Assembly: GCA_028571685.1 (NCBI GenBank)
Contig: CM053148.1
Location: forward strand, 83,536,001 to 83,600,000
Direction: 5' to 3'
DNA: 64,000 nt
Source of the DNA: Heterohyrax brucei
Lineage: Eukaryota; Chordata; Mammalia; Hyracoidea; Procaviidae
Part shown: positions 1 to 11,365 of the stretch, in pieces
Numbering within the stretch: position 1 is the stretch's first letter
Layout: each line of letters opens with the position of its first letter
The notes under the pieces: generated by a model
Databases searched by the model: none
What the model saw: only the letters and a program-made list of their open reading frames with translations
Told to the model about the DNA's origin: nothing
Made by a program: the position numbers and the translations under genes

Positions 1-103
1 ACACTGCATCCTATTTTGTCTCCCTCAAGGTAGGCTTAGATTAAATCCTTGCTTAACTGGGTAAAAATATACTGAAATTTTGTGAGAAGTCTTCATACAT
101 GTT

Positions 104-257
104 ACAAAACCCATCCCATTCCCATCAAGTAGATTCCAACTCATAGCAATCGTATAGGACAGAGTAGAAGCACAGAATCTCCAAGGAGTGCCTGATGGAT
201 TTTAACTACTGGCCTTTAACGTGGCACTTAGCCGCTATGACACCAGGGTTTCCCATA
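104..257 (-). repeat. AfroSINE, antisense
   Basis: Reads as the reverse complement of the SINE: tail (AGTAGATTCCAACTCATAGC), body (AGGACAGAGTAG), head (ACACCAGGGTTTCCC). Diverged but full-length in outline. Confidence 0.85.
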
Positions 258-1640
258 GGTGTTATGGGCCTGGGAAATGAGAACTTACACCAAGAGTTGG
301 GTTGGAAGCATGGAGTGGTGTGTCTGCAGTCACATCAGAGTTAAGAGCCAAGCTTTTTGGAAGACTGGACACACCCAAACAGCTAGAGGTAGTTTACCTG
401 AGGAAGAAAACAGAGACAGAGGGAGAGATGTCCTGAAGCAGACAACCAAAACAAGCATGATCACCTGCCCTGTTGCATTTTTATAGGCAAAGATCAAGTA
501 TTTGTGACCAAAAGTCCAATTACTCACCAGGGCTGTCAATTGTATCCTTCCATCTATTAGTTTAAAGAGGCTAAGTTCACATTCCTGTGAGCAACCCATG
601 TTGTGAGCAACCCATCACATCTCCATCCCATTTCAGCATGGCCTTCTGGTGCAAACATGGTACATGTCCAAACTCTCTCCTTGCTTCTCATCTCACCACA
701 AACACTGTCTGAAACCATCACCGCTTGGAGCTTCAGGGATTCAGCAGGCACAGAAGACTTCTAGTCTGCACCTAGGAACCCGGAACTGTCCCATCTACAA
801 ATCTGGGCTGCCTCAGATTTATGTCAAGAACAGATGAGACATAAAGAATGAGGACAGACAAAGGTGGCATAGTGAGACTGTGACTATAAGAGGAAGCATG
901 GCTTATACAGGAATCCAAACTGAAGGGAGTGACTTCAATTCCATTTGTCAACAGAATCCAATTCAAAGCTTTCAAAGAGAAACATTGAAACTCATCTTTA
1001 TATATTACATACCGGGAGGCAGTATCATTTCTTTTACATATATTTACTTATAGGACAAAATGATTCACTCAGAGAGAACAAAACCACTTAGTTTCAATAC
1101 GGGATTTGGATCGATGGCCTAATTATTCTTTGCCTTTTTGTGCATCTGCTTTTGAGCTTGATGCAAGGTTGTGACTGCAGCTTGTAAAATAACGTAGGAA
1201 AATAAAAAACTTCCGGTACCCAAATTCATTCTCCAGAATATGAATGCTACTCAACACTATGCAGACTCAAACTAAGAGAACACTTGTGGCTGTTTTGTGG
1301 GATGCAGAAGAGTCTGAATTTTGTTACTCAGCTTTTGGGAATGTGTTTGTTAAAAGGCTTTATTCCTTGACATCACTGACAAAATTCTGTCCATATTACG
1401 GTTCTGGTAGTCAGAGACACTTAAGAATTGCCCAGATGAAGCATTCTCTGTTATTGCTAGATATCTAGGCAAATAATTTCTGACACATAAATCAATGCTG
1501 TGTGCATTTTTATAAATGTTTTCAAATACTGTACCATGTTTTGCCAGACCTGTATTTATGAACAACTTGTGGAATTTTCAAAGCAGATCAAAAAGGAAAC
1601 AAAAACAACTTGTAGTGGATTCAACTCTAGCTGACAGCAG
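258..1640. other. Unrecognised intergenic sequence
   Basis: No gene, recognisable repeat or strong coding signal. Short open frames here are of chance length. Confidence 0.5.
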
Positions 1641-1644
1641 CCTT

Positions 1645-1802
1645 ACCAGATGGAGCAGAATTTCCCCATAAGGTTTCCAAGGCTGTAAACCTTTATGGAA
1701 GCAGACTGCCACATCTCTCTCTTTCAGCGTGGCTGGGAAGTTCAAGTGACCAGCCTTGAGGTTACGAATCAAGCAGAAAACCACTGCACAACCGCAGCTC
1801 CT
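1645..1802 (-). repeat. AfroSINE variant, antisense
   Basis: Variant with the insert TGTAAACCTTTATGGAAGCA typical of a longer AfroSINE subfamily. The tail is partly lost and the head (CCGCAGCTCC) is degraded. Confidence 0.7.
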
Positions 1803-3090
1803 CTTTAAAGTACACTATCACAGATTATTACTTTGGCACAGTTAAATTTCAAAATAAAGATTAAAAAGCTAATGCTGAATTTTCTTCTCTGCCTGTGACT
1901 CAATCAGAGGAACTTCCCGTTCTCAGAAGATAACTGACAAATTACGTGGCATAGAGGTTATCAGTCCTTGAACAACCACTAGCATAGGCCTGGAATAGTT
2001 GAGAAATTCTGAATGATAGGATCCCTGCAACGTTCTGCTGGAAGAGCTTTCAAATTTCAGAGCAGCCCAGGCGATCCCAGGCCACACCCTGTGATCCCCT
2101 ATTCCTCAGAGATCAGGGCCCAGGGAACCTGAGGCAGCTGGACGTGCAGGGCAGAATACTTTGGCTGATGGAGCTTCCAAAGAAACAGGTCCAGAAGTCT
2201 TTACTGGATTTCTTGAGGGTCTGAGAACATAGATTAAAATGAAGCAATACATGCATAAGGTAAAGCCATGAATCTGGGGAAAAACATAACTTTTTTGGAT
2301 TTGGAAACTGAGCAATGTTGTGGGAAGTGATTTAGAGCGAATCAACAAATCCGTCTGAGATGTGACAGGAAGAAACAGCAAAAGCCTAAAGCCAAAAAGT
2401 ACAGAAATCTGGACAAGCCAACAAACGGGCTAGTCTGAAACAGACAGACTTAAGAGACCCTGGAGCCATTGTGAAATCAAAAATGCAAGCAAAAAATATT
2501 TTTTTTAATGTCATGTCCAAGGCTGTTGGCATGGATTGGTCTAGTTAATTAAAAGGCGCCAAAGGAGAAAGAAAGACATCCTGGAGCATTAGGTGATCTT
2601 GATTCCTTGATAATGGTACTTGACCTTGACTATTTTGTAATAGCGGATTTGCACTCAGATAAGTCAAGGTGCTCTCTATACAACTGGGAGATTACAAAGA
2701 GGTATCATTTCTTCTGGAGCTGGTTATTAAATCAGTAATGAAAACAGATAAATACCATTACTCTATGGGGAAAAATTTGAGAAGAGATTGAGCTTTTAAT
2801 TAAATTAGTTACCTTTGAGCCAAATACAAGTTGAAACCAGAACTGGGCCATCCAAGAGAAATACAATGCAACTCACATAAGTGATTTTAAATTTTCTGGT
2901 AAACAAGTTAACAAAGAAAAGCAAAAAATAACAGATAAATTGGTATGAATGATATATTTTATTTAACCCAATACACCTAAAATACCACCATTTTGACAAT
3001 AAACATGAAATATTAATGAATAAAATGAGAATATTGTATTTTATTTTCAAGTTCAAATTAATTAAAAATAAACAAAGTTAACAACTCAGC
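1803..3090. other. Unrecognised AT-rich intergenic sequence
   Basis: I see no gene or classifiable element; AT-rich and probably old. Confidence 0.45.
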
Positions 3091-3097
3091 TCCTCAG

Positions 3098-3215
3098 TCT
3101 TGAACCAAAAACCAAGTCTATTCTGACTCATAGTGACCCCTCAGGACAGAGAAGCACTGCTCTGTAGAGTTTCCAAGGAGCACCTGGCAGATTCAAACTT
3201 AATCTGGCTAATCTG
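3098..3215 (-). repeat. AfroSINE fragment, antisense
   Basis: Tail and body (CTATTCTGACTCATAGTGAC, GTAGAGTTTCCAAGGAGCAC) are present; the tRNA-like head is missing. Confidence 0.8.
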
Positions 3216-3346
3216 TATTGCAGGTGGCTTTATTTTAATCTCATGGCTTCAGTGACTACCCTATTAGACATGTAGTGTGACAACCAAAGAGAAAGAATAA
3301 TGTTAGATAGACTGTCTGAAATTTAATCAGCAGCCTAATACTTACA

Positions 3347-3487
3347 GAGCTCTGCTGGTGCAGCTGCTAGCCAGAAAAGGTCAGCAGTTTGAATGCACCA
3401 GCACCTCCTTGTACAAACCCTATGGGGCAGCTCTTCTCTGTCCTATAGGGTTGTTATGAGTGGCAATCCACTTGACACCAATGGGTC
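3347..3487 (+). repeat. AfroSINE, sense
   Basis: Head GAGCTCTGCTGGTGCAGC, body GGGGCAGCTCTTCTCTGTCC, tail GAGTGGCAATCCACTTGACA. Confidence 0.8.
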
Positions 3488-3734
3488 TCTAATGCTTACA
3501 GTCAGTAAACTTTTTACATTTCTTTTCAAAGGACAAGAGTTCTGAAAAATGTGCTTGTTGAAAGTTTCTCCGTGGAGGTTGGTTAATGATGCTACTGTGG
3601 AAGCCAAAGCATTCACCACTTATTGAAGACCATTCTGAGTTAATCAGCTTCTGTTTAGGTCTGTGGCCTCTCTGGAATGTTCCATGACTTCCACTTGACC
3701 TTGCCACTCAGTTCAGATTTCTACTGTCAAAAAA

Positions 3735-4250
3735 AAAATAAAAAAAATTGTGCTTTAGATGAAGGTTTACAGAACAAACTAACTTCTCATCAGATAGTTG
3801 GTACACATATTGTTTTAGGATGCTGGTTAACAACCCCACAACATGTCAACACCCTCCCTTTTCAACTTTGGGTTCTCTGTTACCAGCTTCTTTGTTCCCA
3901 ACTGGCGTCTAGACCTTACCCCTTGGCTGGCGTGTTTCTTTAGTTCCATTTTATTTTATGGATCTGTTTAATCTTTGGGTAAGGGATAACTATCACGGGT
4001 GACGTCATTACTGAGTTAAAAGGGTTTCCGTAGGCCATACCTTCAGGGTTTCTCCAGTCTGTCAGACCAATAAGTCTGGTCTTTTTTGTTATAACTTCGT
4101 TCTATAATTTTCTCTAGCTCTGTCTGGCAGCCTTTATTGTGATCCCTACTGGAGCAGTCAATGGTGATAGCTGGGCACCATCTAGTTGTACTGGACTCAG
4201 TCTGATGGAAACCATGAGAGCTGTGGTTCGTTAGTCCGTTGGCTACATAG
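3735..4250 (-). repeat. L1 3'UTR-like fragment, antisense
   Basis: Begins ATTGTGCTTTAGATGAAGGT and continues through GACATGTCAACACCCT and GGGCACCATCTAGTTGTACT, which I recognise as the 3'UTR of an afrotherian L1 in reverse. It ends where RTE sequence starts. Family assignment is from memory. Confidence 0.6.
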
Positions 4251-4928
4251 CTGCCTTTCAAATTTCTTGGCATACACAAGTGAGCTCTTCCAGCACAGCT
4301 GCTTTTGTTTAGACATATCCATTGATAATCCACTCAGTTCCTGGAGACTTGTTCTTCACCAATGCCTTCAAAGCAGCTTTGATGTCTTCCTTCGCTACCA
4401 TCAGTTGCTGATCGTGTGCTACCTTTTAAATGGTTGAACATCAACCAATTCCTTCGGGTATAATGATTTTGTGTGCTCCTTCCACCTTCTTTTCATGCTT
4501 CCTGAATTGTTTAGTATTTTCCCTGCAGGATCCTTTACTACTGAAACCTGAGGTTTGTATTTTTTCTTTAGTTCTTTCGTCTTGAGAAATGCAGTGTGTT
4601 CTTCCCTTTTGGTTTTCTTTTTCTAGCTCTTTGCATACGTCATTATGATACTTTGTCTTCTTGAGTTGCCCTTTGAAATCTCCTGTTTAATTCTTCCACC
4701 TCATCAGGAGAGATCAGTCCCTGGAGAAGATTATCATGCTAGGTAAAGCAGAGAGTCAGAGAAAAAGAAGAAAACCCTCAACAAGATGGATTGACCAGTA
4801 GCTGCAACAATGGGCATAGGCATAAAAACAACTGTGGGCCTGGTGCAGGACCATGCAGGGTTTTGATCTGTTGTACATAGGATCACTATGAGTTGGAATG
4901 GACTTTACAGCACCTAACAATAATGATG
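4251..4928. mobile_element. RTE LINE, inverted and internally deleted copy
   Basis: 4251-4700 is the middle of RTE ORF2 (before and into the reverse transcriptase) in antisense; 4703-4928 is the RTE 3' end in sense (CCTCAACAAGATGGATTGAC, then GGATCACTATGAGTTGGAAT and CACCTAACAATAATGATGAA). The antisense-then-sense order, with about 1 kb of ORF2 missing between the parts, resembles a 5' inversion made during insertion. Confidence 0.7.
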
Positions 4929-4929
4929 A

Positions 4930-5825
4930 AGATTGTGTGTAGCAGTTTGGCTAGGCCATGACACCTGGTGTTATGTGATGTTCCTATATCTTATAAATCT
5001 TGCCTCTGTGATGTAAGGAGTGAAGACGGGCTGCATTTGTGTTGGTGGGCCAGAAGTCAACGTGCAAGAGTATATTGTTTCTTGAGGTAATCTCTAAGGA
5101 TATAAAGGAAAGGGAAGCAAGCAGAGAGTTGGAAACTTTGTTTTTTTTATTTTATTTTATTTACTTATTTATTGTGATTGCATGAAAGTGTACAATCCAG
5201 TTTAAATTTGCATGCCTGCTATGTGCAGCTTCTACTGCTCTCTTTGCCTGGTGACAGCACACTCCTCCTTTCTGTTCCATACATGTCATTCCTCTTAACA
5301 ATCTTCTGTCCCTTCTTCTCTATCCTCTCCACTTCCCTCTAGTAAGAGGCCAGTAGGACAACATCTTATAGATGCATAGAACCATAAAGTGCACACACGA
5401 TATTGTCACTCTGTGTCACTGAGTCCAGTCCACTCATGTCTGAGGAGTTGACCTCAGTAATGATTTATGAACAGAGACAGGATCAGGTCTAGGGGCGATG
5501 CTCTCAGGGGAACCCTCAGGCCTTCAGACCATCAGTTATGATCTTTTAGTGGAGTTCAGAGAGTTGGAAACTTTAAATCACCAACAGAGTAGTGCCAGGA
5601 GCAGAGCAGGTCTTGTGGAACAGGGACATCTGTGCCTCTGAAGCTCCCAGTCTAGGAAAAGTTTGACAACAAGGACCTTCCTCCAGAGCTGACAGAGAAA
5701 GACTCTTCCTGCAGCTGATATCCTGAATTTCAAATTGAATTTACTGGACTGCAACAGAATAAATTTCTGTTTCTTAAAGCTGTCCACTTATAGTACTTCT
5801 GTTAGAGCAGTACCAGATGACAAAG
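4930..5825 (+). mobile_element. Solo LTR, MaLR/ERVL-like, interrupted by an L1
   Basis: Fossil LTR. Left part 4930-5139 (GCAGTTTGGCTAGGCCATGA) and right part 5557-5825 (ending in the TGTTAGAGCAGTACCAGATG type). About the first 40 bases are missing. A 5'-truncated L1 sits inside it. Seven or more LTRs of the same family lie in this window. The family name is inferred from general layout (start TGTCATGGATTGAAT, end near CAGCACTAGAAGACTAAGA). Confidence 0.65.
5140..5556 (-). mobile_element. 5'-truncated L1 3'UTR insertion with 18-bp target duplication
   Basis: Starts with a poly(T)-rich stretch (antisense poly(A)) and reads as an L1-type 3'UTR in reverse. It is flanked by the perfect direct repeat CAGAGAGTTGGAAACTTT at 5122-5139 and 5557-5574, which is the target-site duplication. 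It entered the LTR around it, so it is younger than that LTR. Confidence 0.85.
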
Positions 5826-6054
5826 ACAGGGAAAATAATCAAGAGTGCAGTGTGATTATGTAGACATTTCTCAGAAACAATTTTTTTTTTCCAGTAGATC
5901 TCTCAAAATGGCTTCAGGTCTACAAACTTACACTTCAACTGTCTCTTGAAGTAATTCCCCAGACACACAGACGACTACATATTATCACTTCTGATACTGA
6001 AGCTGAATTAATTCAGTTTCATTCAAAGAGTTTCTCAAGTTATTATACACAAAA

Positions 6055-6262
6055 GAGCCCTGGTGGCACGGTGGTTAAGTGTTCAACTGTTAACTGAAAG
6101 GTTGGCAGTTCCAATCCACCAGCTGAGATGTGAGAGATAGAGATGGCAGTCTGCTTCCAGAAAGATTGACAACTTTGCTAGCCCTATGGGGCAATTGTTT
6201 CTGTCCTACAGTGTTATTTTGCACCAGAACTGACTCGATGGCAAGGGGTTAGGTTTTTTGGT
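6055..6262 (+). repeat. AfroSINE, sense
   Basis: GAGCCCTGGTGGCACGGTGG head, a longer middle with AGTCTGCTTCCAGAAAG, tail GAACTGACTCGATGGCAAGG. Confidence 0.88.
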
Positions 6263-6719
6263 TTATCATATGTAAATGTCACCAACCTCAATAGATAACA
6301 GGTTGAAAGGAAGATATCGATAATTAAGGATATGCTAAAACAGTCTTGTCAAAACTTGACCAAAGGAAATTTTCATTGCAAAGATATCATTTCATGATCT
6401 ACATTTGAACTCACTCTTAATTTTTGTTTTCAGGCCATATTTGAACACTCACCTCTATTATATCCTCTTGGATTGAAATAAGTATCACCTTGGTTTCTGT
6501 GGGTCAACACCTCCTTACTCACCTCATCTGTAGCACTAAAAATAAACTGTGGTGGACAAAGGAGCTAAAACTAGCTGATCTAACCCTGCTATCACTGCAT
6601 TCCATACGAAAATGAGTCAGGATAGCAGCGCTATGATAATCACCTGAGAAGGTTTCCCAATTTTAATGGGTTTCTACTATCTAGATCATCAAAATAGTCT
6701 TAATTATAACACATCTTTC

Positions 6720-6830
6720 TGCTCACTTCTTTCTTTTATATTGCAAAGAAGATTGGCTTAAGACACAACCTAATCTCCTAGGCTGAGTCTTGTCTCCTTA
6801 ACATAGCTGCCTCTTTCCCTCCTGTTAGTC
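6720..6830 (-). mobile_element. Solo LTR fragment, MaLR-like
   Basis: Fossil fragment closely matching part of the antisense LTR at 7826-8374 (GATTGGCTTAAGACACAACC in both). Confidence 0.65.
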
Positions 6831-6837
6831 ATAAACC

Positions 6838-7023
6838 TAAAAAACCCATTGTTGTCAAGTCAGTTCTGACTCACAGCAACTATAGGACAGAATAGAACAG
6901 GCCCATGGGGTTTCCAAGGGGCACTTGGTGTCTTCAATCTGCAGACCTTTTGGTTAGCAGCCACAGCTCTTAGCTACTGTGCACCCCCTTAGCACTTAAC
7001 CACTGCATCACCAGGGCTCCCTA
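6838..7023 (-). repeat. AfroSINE, antisense
   Basis: Tail TTGTCAAGTCAGTTCTGACT, body ATAGGACAGAATAGAACAGG, head CACCAGGGCTCC. It has a local duplication near the head (two TTAGC/CACTTAACC-type blocks). Confidence 0.85.
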
Positions 7024-7164
7024 AATCTACAAAGTTGATGTTTATAGCTGAAACTAGAATTTCCTAGCTTTTCTAGGACCCTTAGCTACCAGCAGTTAGT
7101 GACATGTCATGTTAATGACACATACATTAAGTGCATGCCAAGCCAAGCCAAGTGCCGTCATATG

Positions 7165-7375
7165 TAAATCAAAAATCAAACCCATTGCCAAAGAGTCAAT
7201 CCCACCTCACGGTGACCCCATGTGTTACAAAGCAGAACTGCTGCATGGGATTTTCTTAGCTGCAATCTCTACTGGAAGCAGATCATCAGAACTTTCTTCC
7301 ACAGCATCACTGGTTGGGTCCAAACCACTAAACTTTAGCTTGATAGTTGAACAGAAACTCAGCCACCCATACACA
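7165..7375 (-). repeat. AfroSINE long variant, antisense
   Basis: Contains the longer middle block (AGCTGCAATCTCTACTGGAA) seen in one AfroSINE subfamily; the head is degraded. Confidence 0.7.
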
Positions 7376-7499
7376 CACACACAGAGTTACAATTCTCTCT
7401 GGGATCATCACACAGGGAAAAAAACAAACAATCTTGCAAAGTGAAATTTCCAGGTTTTTCAGCATAGACTAGCATACACATATGTAGAGAGAGAAAGAA

Positions 7500-7645
7500 A
7501 GATGTAGCTCTGCAAATGGTCACTGTTTTGCAACATACGGATGGCAGCTGGCTCTATGGTTTGGAGCTGGGATTCAAACCCAGGCAGTCTGGCTCACTTC
7601 CGTGACCACATCCTTGACCACAGCGGCAGTACAGAAAGTCAGTTT
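7500..7645 (-). repeat. MIR fragment, antisense
   Basis: GAGCTGGGATTCAAACCCAG followed by GCAGTCTGGCTC is the tRNA-like part of a mammal-wide MIR in reverse. Confidence 0.65.
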
Positions 7646-7825
7646 TGGAAATATTTTAAAGGTTATCTAGTCCAGCGTACAAACCAAAGCTTAATGTCTT
7701 CAGTAGTGTCCCTGATAGTGTGTCAGTTCTTTTAACAGCAAGGACAAGAAAACATTTCTGAAGCAGAAGGAAAATGCAAGGTCTTTTTTTCTACATGAAA
7801 AATTAAATAAGTTACAATTACTCAG

Positions 7826-8374
7826 TGTTAGTTATCTAGTGTTGTTGTAACAGAAATACCACAGGTGTTCGGCTTTAACAAACAGAAGTGTGTTCTTTCA
7901 AAGTTTAGGAGGCCAGGAGTCCCAATTCAGTGTTGCCAGCTGCAGGGAACAGCTTTATCTCTCTGTCGGCTCTAGGGGAAGGTCATTGTCATCAGTCTTC
8001 CCTTACAGAGGAACTTCTCAGGGCAAAGACCCTGGCAGAGAAACTTCTCATGGCAGGGACCCTGGCCCCAAAGGATGTGATATTCTCCTGGCTCTTTTTC
8101 CCTGGGATATGAGATCCCTGTGTTTTTCTGCTCACTTCTTTCTTTTATACTGCAAAAAAGATTGGCTTAAGACACAACCTAATCTTGTAGGCTGAGTCTT
8201 GTCTCATTAACACAGCTTCCACTTTCCTTCCTCATTACATCACAGAGGTAGGATTTATAACACATAAGAAAGCCACATCATACCACACAATGGTGGACAA
8301 TCACTCAGTCCTGGGAATCATGGCCTAGCTAAGTTGACACATATTTTTTGGAGGACCCAATTCAATTCATAGCA
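7826..8374 (-). mobile_element. Solo LTR, MaLR/ERVL-like, near full length
   Basis: Fossil LTR of about 550 bp in antisense. It starts TGTTAGTTATCTAGTGTTGT and ends at CAATTCATAGCA, so in sense it runs from TG to CA. Same family as the LTRs at 4930, 13089, 16812, 21443, 38459, 44857 and 59148. Confidence 0.7.
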
Positions 8375-8606
8375 TACTCCTTATGCAACTTAGTGCTCTG
8401 ATTTTCCAGCACTGAGAAATTACTGTTCACCAATCTGCTGTTACATAATCCTTGCTTCTGCATAGAGAAATAATGTCACGTCCATTAGAAGTAAAACAAG
8501 AAATGTAAAATGTGGTCTATAATTTCTTGCTTTATTTTTCAGCATCTCACAAGAAAAATTAGCGAATTCTAGTTTCAGCTATAAACATCAACTGTGTAGA
8601 TTTAGG

Positions 8607-8775
8607 GAGCCCTGGCAGTGCCGTGGTTAAATGCTAAGGCTGCGAATCAAAAGGCTGACAGTTCAAATCCACTAGCCATTCCCTGCAAACCTTATAGGTC
8701 AGTTCTACTCTGTCTTATAGTTTCACTGTGAGTTGTAATCAACTCAACAGCAATGGATTTGTGGTGATATTTTGT
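8607..8775 (+). repeat. AfroSINE, sense
   Basis: GAGCCCTGGCAGTGCCGTGG head, GTCAGTTCTACTCTGTCTTA body, AATCAACTCAACAGCAATGG tail. Its head abuts the same 42-nt flank as the antisense SINE at 6838-7023. Confidence 0.87.
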
Positions 8776-10245
8776 TTTTTGGGGGGGAGGGTGGTAGAGT
8801 AGATTTGTTAAGACAGTCTACAACTTGTCTAAAATCCAGAAGAGCACAACCAAGTTTCTCGAGGAAAATTCTGTCAAATTATCAAAAAGTTGTCTTCAGC
8901 CAATTAATGTTTCAACTGTACAAAATAACATACTTTCTCGAGATTGAAATCACTTTTATGTGTAAAAGCAAAAACAAAAAACAGAGAAGGAGATTGTAAT
9001 CTAAGAAAAAAAAATGTATTGGGACTGAAAGAAAATCGAGTCTTCATCAAAACTGTGATTTCCAATGTAGAACAACTAAAAGTCCTTCCATGGTTTTTGG
9101 AATCCATCATACCAGCAGTTTATTTTATTTTATTTTTTTTCAGAAATATGGAGTAAGGAACCTTCCCAATGACCTCTAAGCCAAGCTTCAAAGAGGAATA
9201 TAATCCTGCTTCCTGCACCTACACAGACATCACTCCCAGTGATCTGACATTCCAGCGCCAAGATATCCTATTATACCAAACAAACTGTAGTTGGCACAGG
9301 TACACCCCTAACTCTGGACGGAGACAGAGGCGGAAGAAGCATCAACAACCATCAAGGCCCATGGAAGTAAATTTAAACTCTCTGCTGCCACCAAACAAAC
9401 AACCACAACCACATCTTAAAAGCCACCATCAGGATGACTGAACTGGACCGCACAGCCCTGAAGTGGCTTCTTCCGTATCTCAGTCCTGTAATTACTGGTG
9501 GGTGTTCTCTGTGGACACTCAAGAATTAGAAATTTGGTTTGAATGTTGTTCTGCAGCTGATCCAAATAATACTGGATTTTTCTTCTCCGTATGTTTCTCC
9601 CTTTTCTCACGTTTTCTTTCCTATTCCATTGTTGTCTATTCTGTTTTCTCCTGCAGACTCTACATATTGCCTTACAAGTCTAAAAATTCTCTACTGTGTC
9701 TTATTAGTTCAGTGTCTAATAGTGTCCTGATAGTTTCGAGAACAATTTTTACTTTCTAGAAGCTAAAGAACAAGTTAATTTTTTTGGTCAAAAAGAACTA
9801 AATCAAAAAACATCCAAATTCATTTCATTCAGATAATGAACTTCTGATGCCCACACTTCATAAAGCTTTATTTTTTAAGCCTATTGTAAAACAGCTAACA
9901 AGCAAAGCTAGAATGAGCTTGTAGAAGACACCTGTGCTTATCTGATTGGTTAGATCCTTTCTTCCTCCTAAGAGCACGAAAACATCCCAGTTTGTGAGGC
10001 ATTACTCAGTCCCTTCTGGTTGTAGTATAATTAGGGACCCAGCTCTCTCCCAGCCAAGCCGTGGGGATGAAACCCAAACCAGGCCATAATTCAGGGCTCG
10101 CTTCAATTTGAAACTTGAGAAGAGGAACAAAGAGATTGAAAGTTGTTGCGGTTCATCCAGTTCTGGAGTGCATTTTGGGTTGATCCTTCATGCTACAGAA
10201 TGCTGGGCTCTGCACGCCACTCTACTTCCTGCCTGTTTCCAAGCA
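8776..10245. other. Unrecognised intergenic sequence with one open frame
   Basis: No element recognised. An open frame of 90 codons (9169-9441, +) encodes a basic, proline-rich peptide with no family I know. Length and composition are compatible with chance. Confidence 0.4.
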
Positions 10246-10247
10246 TA

Positions 10248-10810
10248 CAAGGTCTGAGAAGTCTGTGAGCTTAGTTGTTCTAAGTGCTACATATTTCATT
10301 GCTGAGTAGCACTATGGATATTACTTCAAAGTACTGCCCTTGGGAAGCTATGCACCAACACCAGTACCTAGTGCACTCTTCAAAGCAATTGTGGAACTCT
10401 TTCTGGAATGGCCGATGAGCACAGTAGCAAGGTGGTAGGTACACAAACTTAACTGTGTAGTTGTCTGTGAGGGAGTTTTTAGTCAATAAACAAATAACTG
10501 TAATGGAATACCCTGCCTACTTACCTGATGTGTCCCCTGGTGGCTTTTTTTTTCTTTACCTGAAGATAAAGAAAATACTGAAAAGAAGACATTTTGACGA
10601 CTTTTGGGACATCAAGGGTAATACAATGACAGCTCTGATGGCCATTCCACAAAAAGAGTTCCAAAATTGTTTCAAAGAGTGGATTAGGTATTGGAGTCAA
10701 TACACAGCTTATCAAAAGGAGTTCTTCAAAGGTGACCATTGTAATATTCAGCAATGAGGTATGTAGCACGTTTTCTAGAATGAGTTCGTGAACTTAATTG
10801 GTAGTCCTCG
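10248..10810 (+). mobile_element. Mariner-derived fold-back element, copy A
   Basis: 10416-10810 encodes the C-terminal part of a mariner transposase (LSVREFLVNKQ, PDVSPGGFFF, KIKKILKRRHFDD, TALMAIPQKEFQNCF). 10248-10415 is an inverted copy of the last ~165 bp of the same element (CAAAGCAATTGTGGAACTCT against GAGTTCCAAAATTGTTTCAA). Both ends lie next to TA, the mariner target. No intact transposase. The N-terminal half is absent. Confidence 0.82.
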
Positions 10811-11007
10811 TATTCCTCCAGATTTTACATCCAGTTGAAGAACTCCAAATAATTTACTATAATTCTGTTTGACTCATGTTAGGCAGAGTCAGTTTCTATT
10901 CAATGCAACTGAAGAACAAGCACACATTCAATTAACTCCTGTCAGTCCTTCTGAAGATGGGTAACATCACATACTGGGTCTACTGGATTGTCGGTAATCA
11001 GGTTAGT

Positions 11008-11365
11008 GAGGGTTGTTATTGTTATTTGCCATTGAGTAAGCACCAAACCATGGTGACCTTAGATACAACAGAACAAAAACTTGCTTGATCCTGCTCCATT
11101 CTCGTGATCTTTGCTACATTTGAGTTGATTCTTAAGGCTATTGGATCAGCTCATCTTTATTGAAGGTTTCCTTTATTTTTGCTAGCCTTTCGCTTTATCA
11201 AACACAATTTTGACTGGTTTTACCTGATGATGTGTCCCAGGGATGCAAATCCAAGTCTTTTCATCTAAGATTCACTGTCATTCTTTTGGCAGCTGGTGAT
11301 ATAGTCAACATTGTTTGCCAAAGCCAATTTTGGTGCATCAGTTCTTCTGTCTTAACCGGGCAAAT
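11008..11365 (-). mobile_element. RTE LINE 3' end, antisense, diverged
   Basis: Starts with GTTGTTATTGTTATTTGCCA (complement of the RTE 3' tail) and runs back into the end of ORF2 (CATTCTTTTGGCAGCTGGTG, CATCAGTTCTTCTGTCTT). Old copy. Confidence 0.7.

Noticed and set aside
6055-6130. tRNA-like head that could be read as a tRNA gene
   Set aside because: It is the AfroSINE head; the cloverleaf is not maintained and dozens of similar copies occur.
9169-9441. 90-codon frame with a basic stretch (SGRRQRRKKHQQP) that recalls viral transactivators
   Set aside because: Only composition is similar. No cysteine-rich core, no neighbouring viral genes, and the length is within chance.
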